From: Saccharothrix ecbatanensis
Lineage (GTDB): Bacteria > Actinomycetota > Actinomycetes > Mycobacteriales > Pseudonocardiaceae
DNA: 64,000 nucleotides
NCBI RefSeq assembly: GCF_014205015.1
Contig: NZ_JACHMO010000001.1
Location: forward strand, 1 to 64,000
Reading direction: 5' to 3'
The notes beneath the pieces were generated by a model. It was not told where the DNA came from, made no database searches, and worked only from the letters and a program-made list of their open reading frames with translations. Positions 17,014 to 26,585 of this stretch are shown here, one piece after another (the first letter of the stretch is position 1; each line of letters opens with the position of its first letter). A program made the translations under genes and the position numbers.

Positions 17014-20001
17014 TCAGCTACCGGGTGGCCATTCATGATACGGCGGGAACGAGCCGTGCCCGACCTCGTTGAGGAACCCGGCCAGCCGGTTGATCAGCCG
17101 GTTGACCTCGCTGAGCCGTTCCAACAGCACCGTCATGCCGCGCTCGGTCATGGTGTCGGGCGGGTTGTGGGCCTCGCGGGTCAGGGCCTCCCGCACCTTG
17201 AACAGGCCGTCGCACGCCTCTTGCAGGTCGCGGATGTGCGAGAACGGCCGTCCGTCGGACCTCCGCGCGACGACCTCACCCCGGGCTTCCCTCCGGGCGG
17301 CGCTGTAGTGGTTGTGGTTCGGTTCGCGGTTGATCTCGCCGACCGGGTTCCTCTTGAGGTTCTCCAACTTGGCGATGGCGTTCACGGCCTCCTGCCGCAG
17401 ACCCAGCGACCGGTTCGGCACCGGCGGTTCCTCGACCACCGGCGGCTTCTCCGCCGGCGTCGGGGGCTCCTCGACGGGCGGCGGGCGCACCGGCGGCTCC
17501 TCCACCGGAGGCGGCCGGACGGGTGGTGGCGGCGGATCGACCGGTTTCGGCGAGGCCCGCAGGGACCGGACGATCCGGCCGCCGAAGAAGAGCACGAAGA
17601 TCTGGAAGATGCCGCCGACCACCAGGTCGTACTGCTCCTGCGAGGACATCTCCCGGTTGCTGAAGAATCGCTTGCCCCGCGCGCCCTCGATGATCTGGGT
17701 GAGGCCGACCAGGCTGCCCACGCTCGCCAGCACGATCCCGGCGGTGACGCCCAACGTCTGCCAGAACCCCGACGTGGGCCCGTGTTCCGCCCGGTACGCC
17801 TCGGCTCTGGTGACGCACTCGTAGAGGAGCGCCCCGACCGCGAGCACCACGGCGGCGATCACCACCGCGGCGGTGAAGCTGATCGCGGCGACGATACCGA
17901 ACTTGGCCAGGATCAGCGCGCCGACGAAGATCACCGCCGCGATGACCAGCGTGGCCAGGATCGCAGCGGCCAGGTAGAGCACGGCCTTGCCGATCGCGAG
18001 CAGCACCTTCTGCCACGCGGGCCGGTCGTACTCCTGCTCCGCCTCGGCTTCCGCGCGGGCCAGGTTGCCGTCCAGCGAGGCGAGTGCCGAATCGTTGTGC
18101 GCCAACGAATCCGTGACGCCGTCGGTGATCGTCGCGCGCGACCGGTCGTGGGTGGCGCCGACCTCGGCGACGGTCTTGCCGGACGTGTCGGCCAGCGCGG
18201 TCAGCAGCTGGTCGGCACTGCCCGTCGCCGCCTCCCGCCCCTGCCGGACCTGCCGGTCGGCCCCCTCCTGGACGCGGGCGGTCACCGTCGCCGTGGCCTG
18301 TCGCACGCCCGCCTGAGCCTGTTCGATCCCGCCGCGCGCCGTCCCCTCCAGCTCGGTCCCGGCCGTCCGACCCCGCACGATGACGGTGTCGAACTCCCCG
18401 CCCACGGTCGCGTCGAGCGCGTCCAGGGCGCCGATCGTCTGGGTGGCCACGCTGTCCACCGCGGTGAACCCGGAGGATCGACCGAGGGTGGCGAGCGCCG
18501 CGTCGTCCAGGCCGCGCAGCGCGAGGTCCGCGCCGTGCCCGGCCTGGTCCAGGGCCGCCCGTTCCACCGCGTCGACCTGGACAACGAGCCGCCCGCCCAG
18601 TTCGCGGGCGGTGGCTAGGGTGGCGGCCCGCAGGTCGCGGAGTTCCTGGACGGCCCGGGTCTCGATCGCGTTCAGGGCCTCGGTCGCGCCGGTCGCGCCG
18701 GTGTCCAGACCGTCCTGGACGGCCGCCCCGATGTCCCGGATGGCGTGCTGTCCGCCGGGCAGCGCCGCGTCGACCTCAGCGGCCACCTTGGTGGTCTGCT
18801 CGCCGATCCCGGCGGCGATCCGGTTCGCCTCGGTGAGCGCGAAGTCGGCGGCGGGCGGCGCGACCTGGCGCAGCTCGTCGGCCTGGGCGGTGCCGACCTG
18901 CCGCACCGCCTGGGCCCGGGCGGCGGCCCGGTCGGGGTCGGCATCGGTGATCGCGCCCACCCGGCCCTGGCCGCGCCGTGCGGCATCGGTCGCGTGCCCG
19001 GTCGCGGTGTCCCGGGCGCGCTGCGCCTCCGTCCGGCCCAGCTCGCGGGTCGCGGTCGCCTTGTCGGTGCCGGCCGCGCGCACGGTCGTGGCGTGGGCGT
19101 GCCCGTCGACGCCCAGCCGGGTGCTCTGCCCGGTCGTCGCCGTGGCGGCTTCGGCCCGGCCGGCGCCGATCGCGGTCCGGACGGCACCGGTCTGCTCGGC
19201 GATGTGGGCGCGCACCGCGGCTTCCGCCGCGTCGAACCCGTCGCTCAAGCGGGCAGTGAGGGCGCCGACCTCCTGGGTGGCGCTCTCCCGGCCGGCCGCC
19301 GCGCGCACCGCCACGGCCTGCCGCGCAGCGGACAGGGCGGCGGTGATCTCGCCCTTCTTCGCCGTGACGTGGGCGCGGAGCCGGGCGAGGGCGTTCCGCT
19401 GCCGGGGAGCGACCTCCACCGAGTCAAGGGCGTCGCCGTTGTCCGGCACGGGCGGCGCGGTCGGTTCGCGCGCGGTCCCCACGGGTGCCGGCGCGACCGC
19501 CGGCGCCGGGGCCTTGCGCTCCACCGGACCGGACGGCCGGGCAGGCTTCCGGGGCGGTGTGGCACGGGCCGGTTTCGGCGACTGGGGCGACTGGGGCGGC
19601 TGGGGTGACTTGGGCGGCGCGGGCTGGGGCGCCGGGGTGTACGGGGCGGGCTTGGCGGGCGGTGCGACGGGCGCCTCGCCACCGCGGAGCCGAGCCGGGA
19701 GCCGGTCGCCGAGTTCGGCCACGGCCCGCCGGCGCGTCTCCGGGTCGAGTGCCGCCAACTGCCGGCGCACCGCGCCCGTCCGGTCCTCGGGGTCCACCTG
19801 GAGCCGCGCCCGCAGCCGGGAGACGAGCGCCTCCTGCTCCGACCCCAGCGCCCCGGCGACCGCCGCGTTGCCCGCCGTGGCCTGCAACCCGAGCAGTCGG
19901 CGCACGGTCGGCGGTCCGCCCGGACTCGGGACGGTTCGCACCGGACGACCTGCGCGGGCGGGTTCCGGTAACCGGTCCGCGCCCTCGACATGTCCGCCCA
20001 T
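17014..20001 (-). CDS. Large effector-like protein (eCIS-type N-terminus, toxin-like C-terminus)
   Basis: The product is 995 residues. Layout: LLGLQATAGNAAVAGAL at about 35-51, a motif seen in proteins loaded into or associated with extracellular contractile injection systems; a Pro-rich linker (about 120-200); a long Ala-rich helical region (about 200-650) with no cysteines; several membrane helices (about 670-800, e.g. AAAILATLVIAAVIFVGALI); a second Pro/Glu linker (PPVEEPP repeats, about 820-865); and a C-terminal domain of about 130 residues. That domain (YSAARREARGEVVARRSDGR, PFSHIRDLQEACDGLFKVRE) resembles the Ntox28-type toxin domain. gaggcggg lies 6 nt before ATG 20001. No eCIS structural genes are in the window. 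Confidence 0.7.
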   Translation of the reverse strand: MGGHVEGADRLPEPARAGRPVRTVPSPGGPPTVRRLLGLQATAGNAAVAGALGSEQEALVSRLRARLQVDPEDRTGAVRRQLAALDPETRRRAVAELGDRLPARLRGGEAPVAPPAKPAPYTPAPQPAPPKSPQPPQSPQSPKPARATPPRKPARPSGPVERKAPAPAVAPAPVGTAREPTAPPVPDNGDALDSVEVAPRQRNALARLRAHVTAKKGEITAALSAARQAVAVRAAAGRESATQEVGALTARLSDGFDAAEAAVRAHIAEQTGAVRTAIGAGRAEAATATTGQSTRLGVDGHAHATTVRAAGTDKATATRELGRTEAQRARDTATGHATDAARRGQGRVGAITDADPDRAAARAQAVRQVGTAQADELRQVAPPAADFALTEANRIAAGIGEQTTKVAAEVDAALPGGQHAIRDIGAAVQDGLDTGATGATEALNAIETRAVQELRDLRAATLATARELGGRLVVQVDAVERAALDQAGHGADLALRGLDDAALATLGRSSGFTAVDSVATQTIGALDALDATVGGEFDTVIVRGRTAGTELEGTARGGIEQAQAGVRQATATVTARVQEGADRQVRQGREAATGSADQLLTALADTSGKTVAEVGATHDRSRATITDGVTDSLAHNDSALASLDGNLARAEAEAEQEYDRPAWQKVLLAIGKAVLYLAAAILATLVIAAVIFVGALILAKFGIVAAISFTAAVVIAAVVLAVGALLYECVTRAEAYRAEHGPTSGFWQTLGVTAGIVLASVGSLVGLTQIIEGARGKRFFSNREMSSQEQYDLVVGGIFQIFVLFFGGRIVRSLRASPKPVDPPPPPVRPPPVEEPPVRPPPVEEPPTPAEKPPVVEEPPVPNRSLGLRQEAVNAIAKLENLKRNPVGEINREPNHNHYSAARREARGEVVARRSDGRPFSHIRDLQEACDGLFKVREALTREAHNPPDTMTERGMTVLLERLSEVNRLINRLAGFLNEVGHGSFPPYHEWPPGS

Positions 20002-20446
20002 GCAAGCCCGCCTCGATTTCTAGGTCCTCCGGGCAGGATGGCAACCGACCGGGTGCCCGACAACGGTCGCGGCGACGGCCAAACGGGCAGGAACCGCTGC
20101 CCTTCGCGGCACCGGTCGGCGCGCGGGACGCAACCCCGAACCGGGTGTGCTCCGTCCTGGTGTCAGCAAGCCGAACGCGTTGGTCACACCGAGGTAGGCC
20201 AGTCGGAGCAGCACAGCCGGTCATCATGCCGTGCTGGACGACATCACGCGGATGGCAACCGTGGCCCGTGAGCGCTTCGGGCACTCGGGCTACGTACGCC
20301 TTCTACCTGCGTGGATGAGGTTATCGGCATGCACAATGCCCTGCGCGGACAACAGCACCATCTGCGCCCGCCGCCACGTCACCACGCCGCCCGGAACAGG
20401 ACCCGAGCGGCGTGTCACGTCAGGCCGAACGTTGCCTGATGCGGCA
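20002..20446. other. Intergenic region with IS-type remnant
   Basis: At 20150-20214 the minus strand reads MLLRLAYLGVTNAFGLLTP, the usual N-terminus of a family of IS3-like integrases (normally followed by a DAEILALRHQ segment), after which similarity is lost. The rest shows no gene. It should contain the promoter of the 995-residue gene, which I cannot pinpoint. Confidence 0.5.
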
Positions 20447-21562
20447 CTAGGCCTCCCTGGACCACGCCTTGGAGAGGGCGAGCTTGCCGCCGGTGTGCAG
20501 CAGCGATCCCGAGTACACGCGGCTCGCCAGCAGCACGGTCAGCACGACCGTCCCGGCCAGCAACCCCATGGCCAGCAGCGGTTCCCACAGCGCCGCGTCA
20601 CCGGCGAACAGTCGCACCGGCATCGCGATCGCCGACGAGAACGGCAGGAACGACAGCACGGTGAGCACGGTGACGTTGTCGGAGAAGAACATCACGCCGA
20701 AGTACGGTCCCATCACCAGGAGCATCACCAGGCCCATGCTCGAACCCAAGTCCTCCTGCCTGCTGACCAACGACCCTGCCACCGCCCACATCGCGGCCAG
20801 CAGCACGAAGCCCAACACCAGGAACGGCACGAACCAGCCCAACGCGGGCGCGACCAGCGCCAGCAGCTCCGAGTGGCCGCCCAGCCGCATCGCCACCGGC
20901 GCGGCCACCGCGATCACCAGCACCTGGCCGATCGTCAGCAGCGAGTGGCCCACGATCTTGCCCGCCAGCAGCGCGCGCACCGGCACCGTCGACACCAGGA
21001 TCTCCACGATCCGCGTCTGCTTCTCGGTGACGGTGCTCTGCGCGATCGCCGTCCCGCCCATCCCGAACATGAGGAACAGCAACGCGAACACCATGATCAC
21101 GAGCTGTCGCTGACCCTGGCCGACCTCGGCCGGGTCGAGCAGGTCGACCGGCGGCGCGGTGCGCAGCGCGGCCACGACGTCGGTCGGCGGGTCGGCCAAC
21201 GCGACCACCCGGATGCCCGTGGCGGACTCGCCCGTGGTGTCCGGCACGACCGCCGCCTCCACCTCCTCCGACCGGATCAACGCCTCGGCGGCGGCCAGGT
21301 CCGCAACCTCGCGGACCTCAACACCGGTGTCCGTCAACGCCTCCGCGGCCTGCGAGCCGACCGTGGCCACCTTGGTCTCGCCGCCACCGAGCACGGTCGG
21401 CAGGATCGACATCGCGAACAACCCGACCACGATCACGCCGAGACCGATCCAGAACGCCTTGGCGCGCAGGAAGGTCTTCATCTCCCGCTCGGCGACCAGC
21501 CTGGTGGCCGCGGCGAACCCGCGCGACCCGCCGTCCCGCTCCCGCTCCGTCACACCGGTCAT
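20447..21562 (-). CDS. ABC-2 type (NatB-like) transporter permease
   Basis: The product is 371 residues. A first membrane helix (FWIGLGVIVVGLFAMSILPT), then an extracytoplasmic domain to about residue 160, then five to six helices (QLVIMVFALLFLMFGMGG onward). The conserved VTEKQTRIVEILVSTV loop is typical of NatB permeases of Na+ or drug exporters. Its ATG overlaps the stop of the ATPase gene (TGATG), so the two are translationally coupled. Confidence 0.92.
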   Translation of the reverse strand: MTGVTERERDGGSRGFAAATRLVAEREMKTFLRAKAFWIGLGVIVVGLFAMSILPTVLGGGETKVATVGSQAAEALTDTGVEVREVADLAAAEALIRSEEVEAAVVPDTTGESATGIRVVALADPPTDVVAALRTAPPVDLLDPAEVGQGQRQLVIMVFALLFLMFGMGGTAIAQSTVTEKQTRIVEILVSTVPVRALLAGKIVGHSLLTIGQVLVIAVAAPVAMRLGGHSELLALVAPALGWFVPFLVLGFVLLAAMWAVAGSLVSRQEDLGSSMGLVMLLVMGPYFGVMFFSDNVTVLTVLSFLPFSSAIAMPVRLFAGDAALWEPLLAMGLLAGTVVLTVLLASRVYSGSLLHTGGKLALSKAWSREA

Positions 21563-22455
21563 CAGATCGCCTCCATGAAGATCTCGCCGAGCGTCGGCAC
21601 GACGGGGGTGAAGCTGCGCACGGAACCTCGGCGCAGGGCGGCTTCCAGGACCACCTGGTCCACCTGGTCCACTTCGGCGTCACCGTCCGGTTCGAACACC
21701 ACGCGCGGGCCGTCGACGTCGACCACCCGGACGCCCGGCACGTCGCGCACCCACCCGGCGTCGGACGCCACCACCAGCTCGAACCGCGTGGTGCCGTACC
21801 GGGTCCGCAGCTCGTCCCGCGCGCCGCTGACCGCGATCCGGCCGCCGGAGATGATCACCACGTCGTCGCACAGCCGTTCCACCACGGACAGCTGGTGGCT
21901 GGAGAACAGCACCGGCACACCGCTCGCGGCCCGGTCGCGCAGCACCCCGAGCACCGTCTCGACCGCGATCGGGTCCAACCCGGAGAACGGCTCGTCCATG
22001 ATCAGCATGACGGGGTCGTGCACCAGTGCGGCGGCGACCTGCGCGCGCTGCTGGTTGCCCAGCGACAGCTCTTCGAGCTTGTCCTTGGCCCGGTGGCCCA
22101 GTTCGAGCTGGTCGAGCAGGCGTTCGGTGTTGCGCCGCGCGGTGTCCTTGTCGAGGCCGTGCAGCTGCCCGAGCCAGGCGATCTGCTCGGCGACGGCCAT
22201 CTTCGGGTACAGGCCGCGTTCCTCGGGCATGTACCCGAACCGCTGCCGCACCGAGCCCGTCACCGGCGAGCCGTGCCAGGCGACCGTGCCGCCGTGCGCG
22301 GCGAGGACACCGAGGACGATGCGCATGGTGGTGGTCTTGCCGGACCCGTTCGCGCCCAGGAACCCGGTCATGCGGCCGGGCCGGACCTCGAAGGACACCC
22401 CGTCGAGGACCTGGTGGTCGCCGAAACTCCGGCTCACCGACGTCACTGTCAACAT
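21562..22455 (-). CDS. ABC transporter ATP-binding protein, NatA-like
   Basis: The product is 297 residues. Walker A is GANGSGKTT, the signature LSLGNQQRAQVAAAL, Walker B VMLIMDEPFSGLDP and the H-loop FSSHQ. The C-terminal extension of about 80 residues (from RYGTTRFELVV) is typical of NatA/DrrA-type ATPases. It forms an exporter with the permease at 20447-21562. A LuxR-type response regulator and kinase gene lie just upstream in the same direction, with 60 bp between, a common arrangement for signal-controlled export. Confidence 0.93.
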   Translation of the reverse strand: MLTVTSVSRSFGDHQVLDGVSFEVRPGRMTGFLGANGSGKTTTMRIVLGVLAAHGGTVAWHGSPVTGSVRQRFGYMPEERGLYPKMAVAEQIAWLGQLHGLDKDTARRNTERLLDQLELGHRAKDKLEELSLGNQQRAQVAAALVHDPVMLIMDEPFSGLDPIAVETVLGVLRDRAASGVPVLFSSHQLSVVERLCDDVVIISGGRIAVSGARDELRTRYGTTRFELVVASDAGWVRDVPGVRVVDVDGPRVVFEPDGDAEVDQVDQVVLEAALRRGSVRSFTPVVPTLGEIFMEAI

Positions 22456-22515
22456 GACCGCAACGCTAGGCCGCGCACGCCTCCGGCACGTCCGGCGCGA
22501 GATCGACTCCGGGGG

Positions 22516-23202
22516 TCATCCTCGCGGAGGACCCCCTTGGCCCGGTTCCACGATCCCGTGCTCGTAGGCGAACACGACGGCGTGCGTGCGGTCGCGCAGG
22601 CCCAGCTTGGCCAGGATGCGCGACACGTGCGTCTTCACCGTCGTCTCCCCCAGGTACAGCGCGCCGGCGATCTCCGCGTTGCTCGCGCCGCGCGCGAGGT
22701 GGACCAGCACCTCGAACTCGCGGTCGGTCAGCTCGGACGGCCGGCGCGCGGGCGTTGCCGGCGCCGGTCCGGTGAACCGGGCGATGACGCGCCGCGTGAC
22801 CTCGGGCGACAGCAGGGCGTCACCCCGGGCGACGATCCGGACCGAGTCGACCAGGTCCTCGGGTGAGGCGTTCTTGAGCAGGAAGCCGCTCGCGCCCGCC
22901 CGCAGCGCCTCGAACAGGTAGTCCTCGCGGTCGAACGTGGTGAGGATGACGACCTTGATCGGGTTGCCCGCGCCTGCCGGGCCGAGGATGCGCCGGGTGG
23001 CCTCCAGCCCGTCGACGCCCGGCATCTGCACGTCCATCAGCACGACGTCCGGCTGGAGCCGGCCGACCACGTCCACGGCCTCGGCGCCGTCACGGGCCTC
23101 GCCGACCACCTCGATGTCGTCCTCGGTGCCGAGGATCACCCGGAAGCCCGCCCGCACCAGGTCCTGGTCGTCGGCGAGCACCACGCGCAAGGGGGTCGTC
23201 AT
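22516..23202 (-). CDS. Two-component response regulator, LuxR/NarL family
   Basis: The product is 228 residues. The receiver has LADDQDLVRAG, phospho-acceptor Asp in VVLMDVQMPGVDGLEA, Thr in VILTTFD and Lys in FLLKNASPEDL. The LuxR HTH is LTDREFEVLVHLARGASNAE then KTHVSRILAKLGL. It overlaps the kinase gene by 4 bp (ATGA) and likely regulates the adjoining NatAB-like exporter. Confidence 0.95.
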   Translation of the reverse strand: MTTPLRVVLADDQDLVRAGFRVILGTEDDIEVVGEARDGAEAVDVVGRLQPDVVLMDVQMPGVDGLEATRRILGPAGAGNPIKVVILTTFDREDYLFEALRAGASGFLLKNASPEDLVDSVRIVARGDALLSPEVTRRVIARFTGPAPATPARRPSELTDREFEVLVHLARGASNAEIAGALYLGETTVKTHVSRILAKLGLRDRTHAVVFAYEHGIVEPGQGGPPRG

Positions 23203-24545
23203 GCCGGGAACCTCGCACGGACCCGGTACCCGGCGTCACGGCGGGGTCCGGCTTCCAGCTCGCCGCCGTGCACCGCGACCCGTTCCCGCATGCCGACCAG
23301 GCCGAACCCGGCGCGGCCCACCGACGTGCCCTTGGAGCCGCGGCCGTCGTCGGCCACCTCGACCTCCAGCGAGTTCTCCAGGAACCGCACCCGCACGTCC
23401 GCCTTGCGGGCGTCCGCGTGCTTCACCACGTTCGTCAACGACTCCTGCACGATCCGGTACACCGACAGCGCGACGCCCTCCGGCACCGGCCGGGGGTCGC
23501 CGTAAACGCCGTGCTCCACGTCGAGCCCCGCCGACCGCGCCAGTTCGGCCAGCTCGGACAGCTGGTCCAGGCCCGGTGACGACGTCTCACCCTCCTTGTC
23601 GCGGACCTCCTCCTGGTCGGCGCGCAGCACGCCCAGCAGCCCGCGCAGTTCGCCGATCGCGGTGCGCGCGGTGTCCTCGACGGTCCGCAACGCCTCGCGG
23701 GCCAAGTCGAGGTCGCGGTCGAGCACCCGCCGCGCCGCGCCCGCCTGCACGCCCATCACCGACACGTGGTGCGCGACGACGTCGTGCAGGTCACGGGCGA
23801 TGCGGACGCGTTCGGCGACGATCGCGCCACGCGTGTTCTGCTCCTGCGACCGGCGCAGTTGCTCGGCGCGGTGCTCCAGCTCGGCCTGTCGGCGGGCTGA
23901 TTCCCACGCCATGTCGCCGAAGAAGTACGAGGAGAGGAAGAACAGCAGGTTGAACCCGATGCCGTAGAGCACCGACGCGATCACCGGGTCCAGCGGACCG
24001 GCCGCTCCCTCGAACGACGGCGCGGGGCGCACCAGGAACCGCACCAGCCCGAACCCGAGCCAGGCGAACATCGCCACGATCACCGCGACCCGCGCCCACC
24101 GCGCCCGCGTCCGGTCCTGCCCCCACGCGCCGGCGCTGAACATGGCCAGGAACAACGCGACCGAGGGCACGAGGTTGTCGCCCACCTGTCGTGCCTGCGC
24201 CGCGATCAACAGCGCGCCGACCACGAGCAGCACGGCCACCGGGAACCGCCGTCGTGCCACCAGCGGCAGCGTCAGGGCCGCGCCCCAGGCGAGTTGCTCC
24301 GGCATCGACACCACGTCGTCGAACACCATCGCGCCCATGCTGTTGACCAGCACCGTCACCGCCGCCGCGCCCGCCAACGCCGCGAGCGCCAGCCAGACGT
24401 CGTGCCGCCGCTGGGCCGCAGTGGGGCCGGGACGCCGCCACTGCGCCCACACGGGCTCACGCGACCATTCGTCCGCCATGCCGAGAACGTAACCCGACCG
24501 GCGTTCGCCCAGCGCGCCCGACCACCACGGTCCAGCTGTGGTCAC
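23199..24545 (-). CDS. Sensor histidine kinase, NarL/DesK type
   Basis: The product is 448 residues from 24545, or 426 from ATG 24479 (MADEWSREP). Neither start has a strong Shine-Dalgarno; the internal ATG fits family length better. Four to five membrane segments lie in the first half. The HisKA_3 dimerisation motif is ARDLHDVVAHHVSVMGVQAG with the phospho-accepting His. The ATPase domain has YRIVQESLTNVVKHADA and VADDGRGS. It is the partner of the regulator at 22516-23202. Confidence 0.93.
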   Translation of the reverse strand: MTTAGPWWSGALGERRSGYVLGMADEWSREPVWAQWRRPGPTAAQRRHDVWLALAALAGAAAVTVLVNSMGAMVFDDVVSMPEQLAWGAALTLPLVARRRFPVAVLLVVGALLIAAQARQVGDNLVPSVALFLAMFSAGAWGQDRTRARWARVAVIVAMFAWLGFGLVRFLVRPAPSFEGAAGPLDPVIASVLYGIGFNLLFFLSSYFFGDMAWESARRQAELEHRAEQLRRSQEQNTRGAIVAERVRIARDLHDVVAHHVSVMGVQAGAARRVLDRDLDLAREALRTVEDTARTAIGELRGLLGVLRADQEEVRDKEGETSSPGLDQLSELAELARSAGLDVEHGVYGDPRPVPEGVALSVYRIVQESLTNVVKHADARKADVRVRFLENSLEVEVADDGRGSKGTSVGRAGFGLVGMRERVAVHGGELEAGPRRDAGYRVRARFPA

Positions 24546-25011
24546 CGCGAGGCGTGGGAGGGTCGCGGGTGGTCACCGCCGAGCCGAACCCCGTGCTTGC
24601 CAAAGATGTAGTCCGGGCAGGTCAGGTGGCGTGGTGGTTACGCGTCCAGATCGTCGGCTGGCCAGTGGCCTGCGGGACGTTCCGTCGGCGATGCAGGCGT
24701 ACCGCTCGCTCCATTGAGGACCGTCGTCCGGGCGGAGGCATGTCGGACCTGGCGACCCAGCTCCTTCGTTGGAACCACGAAAGTCGACTGGGGAGGACGA
24801 CCTCCCGCCCATTGAGGAAGATGCATCTCACCGAGACCTGCGACGACCCATCGTTGTGGGATCGCCGCACTTGGTCGTGAAGGTGGTCACCACCGACGCG
24901 ACCGTCACCGGACGTGCAAGTCCTCGGAGAACCGATGCCGAGCTCGATCGCCGCGAGCTGCTGCACACGGAGCACATCGTGGACGCCAGACACCTCCGTC
25001 GAACCACGCGG
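24546..25011. other. Intergenic region, nothing firm
   Basis: It separates the kinase gene from the 3' end of the Rhs/immunity pair. Minus frames are open but lack GC3 bias or known motifs, so I would not call a gene. Confidence 0.45.
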
Positions 25012-25506
25012 TCATCGGATCTTCGACTTGGCGGTGTTGCGCACTCGCTTGGTCCGGCCGACTTCGGCCAACACCTCCAGCACCGAAGGCCTGGTCAGGT
25101 TGTCGGCCACCTTGCGCTGCAACCAGTCCGACGCCTCTCGCAGTCGGTCGCGATCCGGTTCACCGCCCGCCACCAGATCCCGGTACAAGAGCCACTCGGC
25201 GACTCGGCGCGTCGGGAACTCGCGACCACCGAGCACCGGCAGCACCGCTTCCGCCCAGGTGTCGAAGTCCGGGTGTGACTCGCCCAATCGATCCAGGTGC
25301 CGCACGACGGCGGACACCGCCATAACCTGGTCCGGATCTCCGAGCACGCGCGTGATGACCTGGAGGTCGTCGGGTGGTGTGGCGTCCGCCAACGCACGCA
25401 GATACACCTCGTGCCGCACGTGTTCGTCGTGCACGCCCACGTTCACGTCCACGTCCTGGAGGCCGGTCGCCGCGACGAACTCCGGGAACCGATCGTGCTC
25501 GGTCAC
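25012..25506 (-). CDS. Probable immunity protein of the Rhs toxin
   Basis: The GTG at 25506 overlaps the toxin TGA (GTGA), giving 164 residues. The protein is acidic, largely helical and soluble (MTEHDRFPEFVAATGLQDVD onward, then LRALADATPPDDLQVITRVL) and ends in a basic tail. I do not recognise the family; HEAT-like helical repeats are possible. Position and coupling directly behind an Rhs toxin tip make immunity the best guess. Confidence 0.7.
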   Translation of the reverse strand: MTEHDRFPEFVAATGLQDVDVNVGVHDEHVRHEVYLRALADATPPDDLQVITRVLGDPDQVMAVSAVVRHLDRLGESHPDFDTWAEAVLPVLGGREFPTRRVAEWLLYRDLVAGGEPDRDRLREASDWLQRKVADNLTRPSVLEVLAEVGRTKRVRNTAKSKIR

Positions 25507-26440
25507 GACGACCCTCCTCCCGAGCCCTCGCAGGGTCGGTAGCGGCGCATGTCCCGGCGGATGGCGTTGCGGATCTCCCGGATGTGGTCGTCCACGACCT
25601 GCTGCTGCCTGCGTGACAACTCGGGGTCGCCCTCCAGCGGTTTGCCGTTCTGGCCGATCCGGGTTTCCGCGCCACCGCCCTTGACGTGGGCGTGCGGGGG
25701 AGCGTGGTCGTTGGAGTAGATCTGCACTCGCACGCCCCTGTCGTTGACGACCGTCCCGACCGGGCTGTCCTCGGTCAGACCTAGCGGGTCGAACCACGTG
25801 CCGGGGTTGCGGACGCAACTGTGCGGAGCGTAGCCGCCGCCGAGCCCCAGCGGATCGGCGGAGACGTACCTCGCGGTCCTGGGGTCGTAGAACCGGAAGT
25901 GGTTGTAATGCGGGCCGGTCTCCGCGTCGTGGTACTGGCCCGGGAAGCGCAGGGGCACCCGGTCGGCCTGGTCGGGCGTGATGCCCCACACCGTGGATCG
26001 GGCCCGCCACACCACGTCGCCCCGTGCGGAGAGCAGTTCGGTCGGCGTGCCGACCAGGTCGGTGACGATCGAGCGGACTGCTCATCCACGCGCTCCCGGT
26101 CCACGGGGACGCGCTCGACCTGCGTCACCGGCCGGTGGCTGTCGGGCAGGTAGTCCCACGTCGTGGTGCGGCCGGAGCGGGACTGCTCGACGAGCGTCTC
26201 GCCGTCCCGGGTGAAGTCCACCCGGTCGACCGGCGTGCTGGAGCCTTCGAGGATGTGCTCTTTCGCGATGCGCAGCCCCAGCGGGTCGTAGAGGTAGCGC
26301 CACGTGGAACCGTCCGGCGTGACGACCCGCACCAGGCGGTCGTCGCTGTCCCAGGTGTACCGCCATGTGACCGGGCCGTCGTGCCTGGTCACGAGACGAC
26401 CCTGTGGGTCGTGCCGGGGGCCCGTGGATCAAGCCGCGCG
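25503..26440 (-). pseudogene. Rhs/YD-repeat protein C-terminal part with toxin tip
   Basis: The 5' piece (about 26075-26440) has YD/Rhs repeats (WRYTWDSDDRLVRVVTPDGS, YLYDPLGLRIAKE). A frameshift near 26080 separates it from the frame with the Rhs core end (FPGQYHDAETGPHYNHFRFY, then DPLGLGGGY and TWFDPLGL). The toxin domain after DPLGL is about 95 residues (VRVQIYSNDHAPPHAHVKGG, then RIGQNGKPLEGDPELSRRQQ); its nuclease or other activity is unknown. The Rhs shell upstream is missing, so this is a tip without delivery body. The last 170 codons are an intact frame from GTG 26015. Confidence 0.8.
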
Positions 26441-26585
26441 CCCTAATGGAGGACCTCGCCGGTGCAATCACTTCATTGAAACACGGTATTCCCCTCGTGC
26501 TCACGGCCGTGGTGATCGTGGCCGTACAGCAGATCAGGGAGTTGGCATTGGCGTCGAAGTTCGGCGGGTCGACTTGGTAGCCACC

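Noticed and set aside
20231..22567. 778-codon plus-strand open frame over the NatAB-like genes
   Set aside because: It is an antisense shadow; the His/Arg/Gln-rich sequence has no fold, while the minus strand has full ABC motifs.
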